The position numbers were made by a program, and so were the translations under genes. The notes beneath the pieces are model-generated. The model saw only the letters and a list, made by a program, of their open reading frames with translations. It had not been told where the DNA came from and searched no databases. From DALYLB01 sp964468345 (GTDB lineage Bacteria > Acidobacteriota > Blastocatellia > RBC074), in the NCBI GenBank assembly GCA_964468345.1, contig CAYXVZ010000012.1, positions 1-64,000 of the forward strand: 64,000 nt of DNA, given 5' to 3'. Shown in pieces: positions 1-9,837 of this stretch. Position 1 is the stretch's first letter. Every line of letters starts with the position of its first letter.

Positions 1-3
1 AGA

Positions 4-55
4 GGGGACAAGGGGACAAGGGGACAAGGGGACAAGGGGACAAGGGGACAAGGGG
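4..55. repeat. Tandem 8-bp repeat (GGGGACAA)x6
   Basis: Six perfect head-to-tail copies of GGGGACAA followed by GGGG. The unit resembles the short direct repeats that form the arms of the hairpin elements elsewhere in this window, so it may be one arm of such an element whose other arm lies before the window. No complementary CCCC/TTGTCCCC arm is visible downstream. Rest of 1-194: no gene seen. Confidence 0.85.
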
Positions 56-194
56 CTGGAACGAAGAGATCCTCTCAACCTCTTTAATCTTTCTCAGTCT
101 TTCACCATGTGAAAATCGATTTATCGAAGGGAAGCCGATCCGGTGAAACAGCTTCGCATCCTGTTCCTCCAGGGAACGATACAAGGCCTAAAGT

Positions 195-2159
195 ATGAAG
201 AGAAAATTGCTTGTTATTGCATTCGGGTTGATTGTGCTCGCAACGCCAGTCATCGGGCGCGCTGATGAAGCGCCGGCGTGGCTCAAACAGGCGGTCACGA
301 CCACGGCGCCGCCGTATGACAAAAAGGTCCATGCCGTCGTGTTGCATGAAGAAGTCCGCAAGACCGTCGAAGAGGACGGCCGGATCACGACGGTGGAACA
401 GTATGCCGTTCGTATTCTCTCGCGCGAAGGCCGCGGCGAGGCGCGTGCGCGGGCCGTTTACAACACGGATTCCGAAAAAGTGAAAGAGATGCGCGCATGG
501 CTGATTCGCCCCACGGGCGAGACGGTCAGTTACGGCAAAAAGGAAATGGCCGATCTGGCGCTGGCCGATAACGATGTCTATAACGAAGCCCGCGTGCGCG
601 CCATCAACGCGTCGGACGATGCCGATGCGGGCTGTGTCTTCGGCTATGAAGTCATCACCGAAGAGCGCTCGGTCTTTACGCAGTTCGTGCATTTCTTTCA
701 GACCGATCTGCCGGTGGTTTCTTCGCGCGTCAGCGTGACGATGCCGCAGGGATGGCGCGCCGAGAGCGTGACCTTCAATCACGCGAAAGTTGAACCCGCG
801 GCCAATGGGACAACTTCTACCTGGGAACTTCGCAATCTGGCGCCGATTGAAGAAGAGCCTGCTTCGCCGGAACTGACGAACCTCGCGCCGCGTGTTGCGA
901 TCAGCCTGTTCCCGCCGACGGGCAAGGCGACGAGCATTCGCACTTTTTCGAGTTGGAAGGATGTTTCGAAATACACATGCGAACTCGCGGATCCGCAGGC
1001 TGCGCATAACGACGCCATCGCGGCAAAGGCAAAGGAGCTGACCGCGAGCGCCAAAACGGAATTCGAAAAAATCCAGGCGATCGGCCGCTATGCGCAGGCG
1101 GTGAATTACATTTCGATTCAGACGGGCCTGGGACGCGGCGGCGGCTACCGGCCGCATGCGGCGGCCGATGTCTTCACCAAGAACTACGGCGATTGCAAGG
1201 ACAAGGCGAATCTGATGCGCGCGATGCTCAAGACCGTGAACATTGATTCTTATCCGGTCAGCATTTTTTCGGGCGATCCGACGTATGTTCGCCAGGAATG
1301 GCCTTCGCCGCATCAATTCAATCACGCCATCATTGCCGTCAAAATCAGCGAGGAAACCAAAGCGCCGTCCGTGATCAATCATCCGGCCGCGGGGCGATTG
1401 CTGATTTTCGATCCCACCGATGAACACACGCCGGTCGGCGATCTTCCCGACCATGAGCAGGGAAGTTTTGCGCTCGTCGCGGCCGGCGAAAACGGCGATC
1501 TGTTGCGCATGCCGGTGACCGAACCCGAAGCCAACAAGCTCGATCGGCAGATCGAAGCCGAACTCGATGCGGACGGCGTTTTGAATGCGAAGCTGCAGGA
1601 ACGATTCACGGGGCAGTCCGCCGTCACGGCGCGCCGCGAATTCAAGCGGCTCGCGAAGGCCGATTACGTCAAGATGATCGAGCGATGGATCACGCGCACC
1701 GCGCCCGCGGCCGTCCTCGGCCGCGTCGATCCCGCCGACGACCAGACCGCCGGGAAGTTCGCGCTCGACGTCGATTTCAAATCCGCCTATGCGCAAACGA
1801 TGCGCGGCAAACTGATGGTCTTCAAGCCCGCGCTGGTCAGCCGCCGCGCTTCCTTGTTCCTGACCGACACCAAACGCGTTCATCCGGTCGTGCTCGAATC
1901 CCAGGCTTATAGCGAAACCGTCAAGATCAAGCTTCCCGCCGGCTTCGAGGTTGATGAAATGCCCGATGCCATCGAAATGAATCAACCTTTCGGCAATTAT
2001 GCGGCGAAGATCGAAGTCAAAGACGGCGCCCTGATTTTCAAGCGCACGCTGTCGCTGAAATCCGCGACGATTCCGGTCGAGCAATACGCGGGCGTCCGCA
2101 GCTTCTTCGAACGCATCCGCGCCGTCGAGCAGGCGCCGGTCGTGCTGGCGAAGAAGTGA
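195..2159 (+). CDS. DUF3857 / transglutaminase-like secreted protein
   Basis: A 654-residue protein with a signal peptide (about residues 1-23, ending GRA). Residues about 45-230 look like a DUF3857 beta-rich domain; residues about 275-420 like a transglutaminase core. The papain-type triad is visible: Cys334 in YGDCKD, His377 in FNH and Asp406 in FDPTD. The C-terminal part is beta-rich. Such proteins are predicted to act in the periplasm or outer membrane; the substrate is unknown, and hydrolysis or cross-linking of peptides is an inference from the fold. It stands alone ahead of a TonB-dependent receptor, with a hairpin element in between, so co-transcription is doubtful. Confidence 0.85.
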   Translation: MKRKLLVIAFGLIVLATPVIGRADEAPAWLKQAVTTTAPPYDKKVHAVVLHEEVRKTVEEDGRITTVEQYAVRILSREGRGEARARAVYNTDSEKVKEMRAWLIRPTGETVSYGKKEMADLALADNDVYNEARVRAINASDDADAGCVFGYEVITEERSVFTQFVHFFQTDLPVVSSRVSVTMPQGWRAESVTFNHAKVEPAANGTTSTWELRNLAPIEEEPASPELTNLAPRVAISLFPPTGKATSIRTFSSWKDVSKYTCELADPQAAHNDAIAAKAKELTASAKTEFEKIQAIGRYAQAVNYISIQTGLGRGGGYRPHAAADVFTKNYGDCKDKANLMRAMLKTVNIDSYPVSIFSGDPTYVRQEWPSPHQFNHAIIAVKISEETKAPSVINHPAAGRLLIFDPTDEHTPVGDLPDHEQGSFALVAAGENGDLLRMPVTEPEANKLDRQIEAELDADGVLNAKLQERFTGQSAVTARREFKRLAKADYVKMIERWITRTAPAAVLGRVDPADDQTAGKFALDVDFKSAYAQTMRGKLMVFKPALVSRRASLFLTDTKRVHPVVLESQAYSETVKIKLPAGFEVDEMPDAIEMNQPFGNYAAKIEVKDGALIFKRTLSLKSATIPVEQYAGVRSFFERIRAVEQAPVVLAKK

Positions 2160-2164
2160 GCGAA

Positions 2165-2222
2165 GTCAAAAGGCGAATATCGAAAGGCAAAAGGAAGAAA
2201 TGTTCCTTTTGCCTTTTGATTT
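2165..2222. repeat. Hairpin element, CAAAAGGC family (degenerate)
   Basis: The left arm carries repeated AAAGGC units; the right arm TTCCTTTTGCCTTTTGAT pairs with it around a short loop. It lies immediately after the stop of the transglutaminase-like gene and could act as a terminator (T-rich right side). Same family as 21618-21698 and 43815-43906. Confidence 0.75.
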
Positions 2223-2304
2223 TTCTTGTTGCTTTGCTCCTGTTCGTCGAACCGAGATTTAAGCCTATCTTAAACTTCCACAGACATCCTCTTTAAGCAG
2301 CCTT

Positions 2305-2409
2305 GTTATTCTCAGGAATAAATTCCACTTCAAGATCAATACAAAAGCGAATCAATTGTTCCAGGGCAGACCGGCCGGATACGGCCATGAGGAAATAACT
2401 GAGAATAAC
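2305..2409 (+). promoter_or_regulatory. Leader with long-range inverted repeat before the TonB receptor
   Basis: GTTATTCTCAG at 2305-2315 is the perfect inverse of CTGAGAATAAC at 2399-2409, and the second arm touches the ATG at 2411. Between them lie a GGCCGGATACGGCC hairpin, a GAGGAAAT ribosome-binding-like site at 2389 and a tiny ORF (ATG AGG AAA TAA, 2387-2398). If transcribed, folding would bury the translation start region. Regulation by this structure is inference. Confidence 0.45.
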
Positions 2410-2410
2410 C

Positions 2411-5400
2411 ATGAATATCTGCAAAGTTTTTCTCCATACGCTGTGTTTCATTCATTTATTCAGTGTGACAGCCGTAGCTCAATCGCAATTAGGAACGGGA
2501 TCCATCAGCGGTATCGTTCAGGACACGGGCAATGCGGTGATCGTCGGCGCGAGGGTGACGGTGACGAATGATGATACGGGGCTGACGCGAACCGTTACGA
2601 CCAACGAGGCCGGGCAATTTCAGGTGCCCGTACTCCCGGTCGGCAATTACACCGTGCGCATATCGCAGGCGGGTTTTGCGGAAGCCGAGCAGAAAGGCCT
2701 GACGGTAAACGTGGGCGGCACGGCGACGCTGCGGTTCGAATTGAAACCCGGTGCGATCGGCGAAGTCGTCACGGTGAGCGCCGACGCGGGCATCGATACC
2801 ACCCGGACCGAAGAAGTTTCGCTGATCGGCCGCACCCAGATCAACGACCTGCCGATCAATGGGCGCCGCGCCGATCAATTCGCGCTGCTCACGCCGGGCG
2901 TAACGCGCGACGGACGATTTGGCCTGCTCAGTTATCGCGGGCAGTCGGGCGTTTTTAATAATTTCACGATCGAAGGCAACGACGACAATCAGGCCTATTT
3001 CGCCGAAGCCCGCGGCCGTACGCGCATCGCGAGCAATATCAGCGCGAACGCCATTCAGGAATTTCAGGTCGCGCAGTCGAACTTCCTGCCCGAATTCGGC
3101 CGTTCGGCCGGCGGCGGCATCAACTCCGTGATCCGCTCGGGCGGCAATCAAATTCACGGCGATGGATTCTGGTATTTCCGCAATGAATATCTGAACGCGC
3201 GCGACCCGCTGGCCAGCTTCCGCCCCACCGAGCGGCGCGATCAATTCGGCGGTTCGTTCAGCGGTCCGGCGATCAAAGACAAGCTGTTTTTCTTTTTAAA
3301 CTACGATCAGCAACTGCGCGATTTTCCGCTGGTCACCGAAGACCTGAGCGGCGTGTTGACGGGCGGCCGGCCCGTGCTCCCGGCCAATCCGACGCCCGCG
3401 CAGCAGATGCAGTTTAACGACGACCTTGCCGCCTTCAATGCGGGCGTCGCGGATCTGCGATCGCGGTTTCCGAACGGCCAGCCGGGCAATGCGCTCCCGC
3501 GAAACGCCAATCAATATCTGGGGTTGGCGAAGGTCGACTGGAACGTAAGCAAATCGAATATCGCGTCCTTCACTTACAATCACCTGCATGCCAGCGGACA
3601 GAACGCGATTCAAACGCCGCTCGTGCTCGGCAACGTCGGGCGCAACGGCACGGACGATGTCCGCATTCAGAGCTTCAATGCGCGTTTGACCTCGACGATT
3701 TCCTCGACGGTAGTCAACGAGTTCCGTTTTCAATACGGCCGCAATTGGGAGTTCCAGTTCGGCAACCAGCCGCCGCCGCAGGTTTTCGTCGGCGGTTTCT
3801 CGTATGGCCGCGCAAGCTTTCTGGAGCGGCCCGCGCTGCCCGATGAGCGCCGGCTGCAATTCGTGAACAATCTTTCGTGGACGGTCGGCCGCCATGCGAT
3901 GAAATTCGGCGGCGAGGTCAATCGGGCGAAAGACATCATCAACAACCCGGCGAATTTCGGCGGATCGTACACCTATTCGAACGCGCTAACTTATGGCCGC
4001 GACCTGCTCAATCGGACCGCGCCGAACGCGGCGCTGCGTCCGCTCCGGAATTACACGAGCTACACGCAGAGTTTCGGACTTCCGGGGCTGACTTTTTCGA
4101 CAATCGATTATGCGTTCTTTGCGCAGGATCAATGGAAAGTGACCAATCGCCTCACGGTCAATTACGGGCTTCGCTACGATTATCAAAATTTGCCGGAAGC
4201 CCTGGCCCCCAACCCGGCCATCCCCGAAACGCAGATGATTCCGACGGACAAGACAAATTACGGCCCGCGCGTTGGCGTGGCCTGGGACGTGCTCGGCAAC
4301 GGCAAGACCGTCGTTCGCGGCGGATGGGGCCTCTATTACGGCCGCACGCCGAACGGAACGATCTTCAACGCGTTGACGCAGACGGGGCTGACCGATCCGG
4401 CGCGCAATGTGATCAGCCTGTCATTGCAGCCCGCGCAGCCGGATGCGCCGCTGTTCCCGAATCTTCTTGGCGCGCTTCCCGCAAGCATTGCTGGACAGAC
4501 GTCCGTATTTCGGCTCGATCCCGAATTCAAACGGCCGCGGTTGCAGGAAATGAACGTCGGCGTCGAGCGGCAGATCGTCAAGAATCTGACGGTTTCCGCC
4601 AGCTTCATCTACACAAAGGGCGAGCGCCTGCCGGTCAGCTTCGACACGAATTTGCCCGCGCCGAAATTCACACGCACCTATCAACTGCCGAACGGCAGCA
4701 CCATCCAGGTTCCGTTCTCCGCCGGTATCACGCGCACAGCGGCGGGCGTCACACAGAATCTGAATCTCTCGCGTCCGAACCCGAACTTCGGTGCGGTAAC
4801 CGTGTTACGCACGATCGGGGAGACCTATTACAAAGGGCTTTTCGTAGAGGTCAAACGCCGCTTCGCGCAAGGCTTTCAGATGAATGTTTCCTACACGCTG
4901 GCCAAGGCTGAGAATCTCTCGGGCGCGGCCGACGGCGGCGGCAGCGGATCCGAATCTGCCTTCGGCGGATCGAGCGTGGCCGATCAATTCAATCTCGATT
5001 TCAACCGCGCGGCTGCGCCGACCGACCAGCGGCATCGCTTCGTCGTCAACGGCGTATGGAATCTGCCGGGCCGCCGGCTCCAGGATCGCACGGCGCGGGC
5101 GCTGCTCGGTGGCTATCGGCTGAGCGGCATCTTCTCGGCGGAAAGCGGCCGTCCCTTTGCGGCAATCGTGTCCGTGCCGAATATTCCCTTTGTGGTCGAT
5201 GGCGTGCAGTACAACGGTTTCGGCGGCCTGCGCGGGCAGGGCGGCGGCAATGACCGCAACCTTGCGCCCGACGTCGAACGCAACAGTAATTACGGCGACA
5301 ACAATTTCCGCTTCGACCTCCGCGTCGCGCGCGACATCAAGGTCACCGAAAAACTGACCGTCGAACTGCTTGGCGAAGCCTTCAATCTGTTCAACCGGTC

Positions 5401-5581
5401 GAACTTCAACGGCTTCCGCACGACGCTTTACGAAGCCGCCGCAACGACCGTCGCCACGCCTCTCACTTCGCCGATCGTGCTCACCCGGCGCAGCGATTTC
5501 GGCGTCGAAAACAACAATGGCTCGCAACCCGACGGAACCAACGCCCGCCGCTTCCAACTCGCGCTGCGGCTGCGGTTTTAG
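2411..5581 (+). CDS. TonB-dependent receptor, Oar-like, with carboxypeptidase-regulatory domain
   Basis: A 1056-residue outer-membrane receptor. Signal peptide residues 1-24 (ending VAQ). Residues about 27-120 form a carboxypeptidase-regulatory-like (CarboxypepD_reg) beta-sandwich (GSISGIVQD... ISQAGF). A plug domain follows (about 125-245; INGRR, RSGGNQIHGD) and then a long beta-barrel ending in the aromatic C-terminal signature LALRLRF. This arrangement is typical of acidobacterial receptors thought to import large oligosaccharides or peptides. The substrate cannot be read from sequence. No TonB/ExbBD genes lie nearby. Confidence 0.92.
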   Translation: MNICKVFLHTLCFIHLFSVTAVAQSQLGTGSISGIVQDTGNAVIVGARVTVTNDDTGLTRTVTTNEAGQFQVPVLPVGNYTVRISQAGFAEAEQKGLTVNVGGTATLRFELKPGAIGEVVTVSADAGIDTTRTEEVSLIGRTQINDLPINGRRADQFALLTPGVTRDGRFGLLSYRGQSGVFNNFTIEGNDDNQAYFAEARGRTRIASNISANAIQEFQVAQSNFLPEFGRSAGGGINSVIRSGGNQIHGDGFWYFRNEYLNARDPLASFRPTERRDQFGGSFSGPAIKDKLFFFLNYDQQLRDFPLVTEDLSGVLTGGRPVLPANPTPAQQMQFNDDLAAFNAGVADLRSRFPNGQPGNALPRNANQYLGLAKVDWNVSKSNIASFTYNHLHASGQNAIQTPLVLGNVGRNGTDDVRIQSFNARLTSTISSTVVNEFRFQYGRNWEFQFGNQPPPQVFVGGFSYGRASFLERPALPDERRLQFVNNLSWTVGRHAMKFGGEVNRAKDIINNPANFGGSYTYSNALTYGRDLLNRTAPNAALRPLRNYTSYTQSFGLPGLTFSTIDYAFFAQDQWKVTNRLTVNYGLRYDYQNLPEALAPNPAIPETQMIPTDKTNYGPRVGVAWDVLGNGKTVVRGGWGLYYGRTPNGTIFNALTQTGLTDPARNVISLSLQPAQPDAPLFPNLLGALPASIAGQTSVFRLDPEFKRPRLQEMNVGVERQIVKNLTVSASFIYTKGERLPVSFDTNLPAPKFTRTYQLPNGSTIQVPFSAGITRTAAGVTQNLNLSRPNPNFGAVTVLRTIGETYYKGLFVEVKRRFAQGFQMNVSYTLAKAENLSGAADGGGSGSESAFGGSSVADQFNLDFNRAAAPTDQRHRFVVNGVWNLPGRRLQDRTARALLGGYRLSGIFSAESGRPFAAIVSVPNIPFVVDGVQYNGFGGLRGQGGGNDRNLAPDVERNSNYGDNNFRFDLRVARDIKVTEKLTVELLGEAFNLFNRSNFNGFRTTLYEAAATTVATPLTSPIVLTRRSDFGVENNNGSQPDGTNARRFQLALRLRF

Positions 5582-5621
5582 CGACAGGCATAGAGGAATG
5601 CGAGGTAAAGTAAAGAAGAAT

Positions 5622-5667
5622 GATGAAAACAGCTGAAAGCCGGGTCGTCCTTTTGGCTGTTTTCATC
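5622..5667 (+). terminator. Terminator-like hairpin after the TonB receptor
   Basis: A perfect 12-bp stem, GATGAAAACAGC pairing with GCTGTTTTCATC, around a 22-nt loop, 40 bp after the receptor stop. The T-tract after it is short, so strength is uncertain. Confidence 0.5.
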
Positions 5668-5773
5668 AAACTTCTTTGCTTGATATTTGTATCGGCAAAA
5701 TGATATGTAATCTTCGTTAGTTGATTCTTGCCCACCGCAGAAATTCCCCCTCATCGCTCGCAGGCGTCTTTCC

Positions 5774-5802
5774 TTGACACATTGTAATTTCACCCGTATC
5801 CT
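5774..5802 (+). promoter_or_regulatory. Sigma-70 type promoter for ffh
   Basis: TTGACA (5774-5779), 17-bp spacer, TATCCT (5797-5802), about 48 bp before the ffh start. The -35 is consensus and spacing optimal. Confidence 0.7.
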
Positions 5803-5849
5803 TTAACTTTTGCGCCGACGACCCGTCGACTACCTGGCACACTCAATAT

Positions 5850-7253
<1,404 letters not shown>

Positions 7254-7331
7254 CGCCAAGCTGCTCAGACGCCGATCGCGAAATCCTCGGCGGCACACCC
7301 GCATTGCTGGTGTTTGACCGCGGGACTCATT

Positions 7332-7337
7332 TATAAT
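7332..7337 (+). promoter_or_regulatory. Possible -10 box (TATAAT) before rpsP
   Basis: Consensus TATAAT about 50 bp before rpsP. A TTGACC lies only 12 bp upstream, too close for a normal -35, so an independent promoter for the rpsP-rplS block is possible but not certain. Confidence 0.35.
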
Positions 7338-7388
7338 TCACAGGTTCAACTGTAGGATCTAGATCAAATTGTTTGGAGGTAATTCGTT

Positions 7389-7643
7389 TTGTTAGCAATC
7401 AGACTGACTAGACAGGGCGCGAAGAAGAAGCCTTTTTATCGCGTGGTGGTCGCTGAAAAGCGCGCCAAGCGTGATGGACGGTTTGTCGAAATCGTCGGGT
7501 ATTACAATCCTTGCCGGGAGCCGGTGGAATTGAAACTCGACCATGATCGCATCAGTTACTGGCTCAAGTGTGGCGCGCAACCCACCGACACCGTGCGCAA
7601 CCTGATTCGCAAGAGCGAGCAGCAAACGCCCGCGGCGAATTAG
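7389..7643 (+). CDS. rpsP: 30S ribosomal protein S16
   Basis: An 84-residue S16 with the conserved start LAIRLTRQGAKKKPFYRVVV, and DGRFVEIVGYYNP. The start codon is TTG, supported by a strong Shine-Dalgarno GGAGGT at 7375-7380, eight bases upstream. A structural protein of the 30S body. Length is normal. Followed 20 bp later by khpA. Confidence 0.97.
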   Translation: MLAIRLTRQGAKKKPFYRVVVAEKRAKRDGRFVEIVGYYNPCREPVELKLDHDRISYWLKCGAQPTDTVRNLIRKSEQQTPAAN

Positions 7644-7663
7644 CCTTCAGGAGATATTGAGAA

Positions 7664-7894
7664 ATGAAAGAGCTGGTTGAGCTGATCGCGAGGGCATTGG
7701 TCGAATTTCCCGAGCAGGTGCACGTTAAAGAACACGAAGGGCACCAGGCAACGACGCTCGAACTGCGCGTGGGGCAAGGCGACCTCGGAAAGGTCATCGG
7801 CAAACAGGGCCGCACGGCGCGCGCGATCCGCACGATCCTCAATGCCTCGGGCACGAAACTCAAAAAACGTTTCGTGCTCGATATTCTGGAATGA
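7664..7894 (+). CDS. khpA: KH-domain RNA-binding protein KhpA (YlqC)
   Basis: A 76-residue single KH domain protein. The GKQG loop (VIGKQGRTARAIRTIL) and the length match the KhpA/YlqC family, which binds RNA with KhpB and sits between rpsP and rimM in many phyla. The stop overlaps the rimM start by four bases (ATGA), indicating translational coupling. Shine-Dalgarno AGGAGAT at 7649-7655. Confidence 0.93.
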   Translation: MKELVELIARALVEFPEQVHVKEHEGHQATTLELRVGQGDLGKVIGKQGRTARAIRTILNASGTKLKKRFVLDILE

Positions 7895-8427
7895 GCCCGG
7901 ATCGCAAGGACAGCGAGGAGTTGATCAGCATTGCCCGCATCGCCCGTCCGCAAGGCAATCGCGGCGAAGTCATCGCGGATCTCCTGACCGATTTTCCTGA
8001 CCGATTCGCCGATCTCGATCTGGTTTGGGTCAAGCGCGCCGAAGGCGATTTCCTTTCACTTCGGCTGGAAAATTTTCGGCTTCACAAGGATCGCGTGGTT
8101 CTCAAGTTTGCCGGGTACGATGATATCAACACGGCGGAAGGGTTGCGGAATGCCGGCGTGATGATCACGCGGGATCAACTGGTTTCGCTGCCGGAAGACA
8201 CCTGGTATGATTTCGATTTGATCGATTGCCGGGTGGTGACCATGGAAGGCGCGGATCTGGGGCGCGTGAAGGATGTGCAGAATTATGGCGCGGCTCCCTT
8301 GCTGGTAGTCATGACCGGGCAGGGAACAGAGCTTCTGATTCCGCTGGCGCTGAGCATCTGCACCGAGATCGACGTCGCGAACAAGAGGATCGTGGTGAAT
8401 CCGCCCGAAGGGTTATTGGATCTCTGA
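7891..8427 (+). CDS. rimM: Ribosome maturation factor RimM
   Basis: A 178-residue 16S rRNA-processing factor that binds S19 during 30S head assembly. The N-terminal beta-barrel (ISIARIARPQGNRGEVIADLLTD with its conserved GxxGE) and the C-terminal PRC-barrel (WYDFDLIDCRV... ELLIPL) are both present. Coupled to khpA by an ATGA overlap. Confidence 0.95.
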   Translation: MSPDRKDSEELISIARIARPQGNRGEVIADLLTDFPDRFADLDLVWVKRAEGDFLSLRLENFRLHKDRVVLKFAGYDDINTAEGLRNAGVMITRDQLVSLPEDTWYDFDLIDCRVVTMEGADLGRVKDVQNYGAAPLLVVMTGQGTELLIPLALSICTEIDVANKRIVVNPPEGLLDL

Positions 8428-8429
8428 GT

Positions 8430-8524
<95 letters not shown>

Positions 8525-8525
8525 T

Positions 8526-9308
8526 ATGCGCTTTGACCTGCTGACCATCTTCCCCGAGTTTTTCGCGGGGCCCTTTGATTTCGGGATGATCAAACGGGCG
8601 CGGCAGCAGGGCAGCATCGACATCGTGATTCACGATTTGCGTTCTTTCACAACCGATAAGCATCAGCAGGTCGATGATCGTCCTTTCGGCGGCGGCGACG
8701 GCATGGTTTTCAAGCCCGAGCCGATCTTTCGCGCCGTGGAAACGCTCCTTGCCGATAAAATGCCTCCTGATGAAATGAAAGAAGACGCAGCGGAAAAGCG
8801 GGCGGCCGTCGTGCTGCTTTCGCCGCAAGGGAAGGTCTTCGATCAGAAAACGGCGTCCGCCTTCGCGGCGGAATGTTCCCGGATGATTCTGATCTGCGGA
8901 CGGTATGAGGGCGTCGACGAACGCGTGGCCGAAACTCTCGTCACCGATGAAATCTCGATCGGCGATTACGTTTTGACCGGCGGCGAAATTCCCGCAATGG
9001 TCCTGGTCGATGCCGTGACGCGGCTGTTGCCGAACGTTCTCGGCAGCGAAACCTCCGCTGTGCACGATTCCTTTATGGATTCATCGAGCGAGCTTGGCGG
9101 CCTGCTCGATTATCCGAATTACACGCGGCCCGCGGAATTTCGCGGGATGAATGTTCCATCGGTTTTGATCAGCGGCCATCACGGTGAAGTCGCCAAATGG
9201 CGCCGCCGGGCGGCCCTTGAAAAGACTTTGAAAATGCGGCCCGATTTGCTCGAAAAAGCCGCGCTGACTGAAGAAGAGCGGCAATGGCTGGCAAAGAGCC
9301 GGGCATGA
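8526..9308 (+). CDS. trmD: tRNA (guanine37-N1)-methyltransferase TrmD
   Basis: A 260-residue SPOUT methyltransferase that makes m1G37 in tRNAs reading CNN/G codons, using SAM. The family start MRFDLLTIFPEFF fits an ATG at 8526; an in-frame ATG at 8514 adds only four residues from the repeat. The knotted SAM site is visible (LICGRYEGVDERV, GDYVLTGGE, LVDAVTRLLPNVLG). Confidence 0.96.
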   Translation: MRFDLLTIFPEFFAGPFDFGMIKRARQQGSIDIVIHDLRSFTTDKHQQVDDRPFGGGDGMVFKPEPIFRAVETLLADKMPPDEMKEDAAEKRAAVVLLSPQGKVFDQKTASAFAAECSRMILICGRYEGVDERVAETLVTDEISIGDYVLTGGEIPAMVLVDAVTRLLPNVLGSETSAVHDSFMDSSSELGGLLDYPNYTRPAEFRGMNVPSVLISGHHGEVAKWRRRAALEKTLKMRPDLLEKAALTEEERQWLAKSRA

Positions 9309-9373
9309 CCCAATGCAAGAGCGCAGTGATGGCGCTCGCAAAGAGTTTTAAGATTTTGATGAGGTGATTCGAA

Positions 9374-9775
9374 ATGAATACATTGGATAATCTGGAAAAG
9401 GCACAACTGAAAACGAACATCCCCGAATTTATTCCCGGCGATACGGTTCGCGTTCACGTCCGCATCAAGGAAGGCGAAAACAAAGAGCGTCTGCAGGCGT
9501 TCGAGGGCGTCGTCATCGCCCGCGGCGGCCACGGCATTGCGGAAACCATCACGGTTCGCAAAACCTCTTTCGGCGTCGGCGTCGAGCGCATCTTCCCGTT
9601 GCACGCGACCATCATCGATCATATCGACGTGGTGAAACGCGGCCGCGTTCGTCGCGCCAAGCTCTATTACCTCCGCAATCTCCGCGGCAAAGCGGCTCGC
9701 ATCCGCGAACGCGATACCCGCGTCCAGGCAGCCGCCAAAGCTGCCGGCAAAGCGGCGGCCGGCCGGGGCGAATAG
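9374..9775 (+). CDS. rplS: 50S ribosomal protein L19
   Basis: A 133-residue L19 at the 30S-50S interface. It has the family motifs IPEFIPGDTVRVHVRIKEG, RLQAFEGVVIARGG and GVGVERIFPLH, and an alanine/lysine-rich tail. Shine-Dalgarno GAGGTGA at 9360. It closes the ffh-rplS block; the usual next gene rnhB is absent and an unrelated membrane protein follows. Confidence 0.97.
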   Translation: MNTLDNLEKAQLKTNIPEFIPGDTVRVHVRIKEGENKERLQAFEGVVIARGGHGIAETITVRKTSFGVGVERIFPLHATIIDHIDVVKRGRVRRAKLYYLRNLRGKAARIRERDTRVQAAAKAAGKAAAGRGE

Positions 9776-9837
9776 ATTCTTTACTTCGTCCCACGGGTTT
9801 CAAGGGCTTCTAAGGCCTATCTGCCTGCGTTTCCGAA

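Noticed and set aside
4..55. CRISPR-like array at the window start
   Set aside because: The units are 8 bp, contiguous and without spacers, so this is a simple tandem repeat.
102..2084. Long minus-strand frame opposite the DUF3857 gene
   Set aside because: It is rich in Arg/His/Phe without any domain, and the plus-strand frame has clear motifs and a signal peptide.
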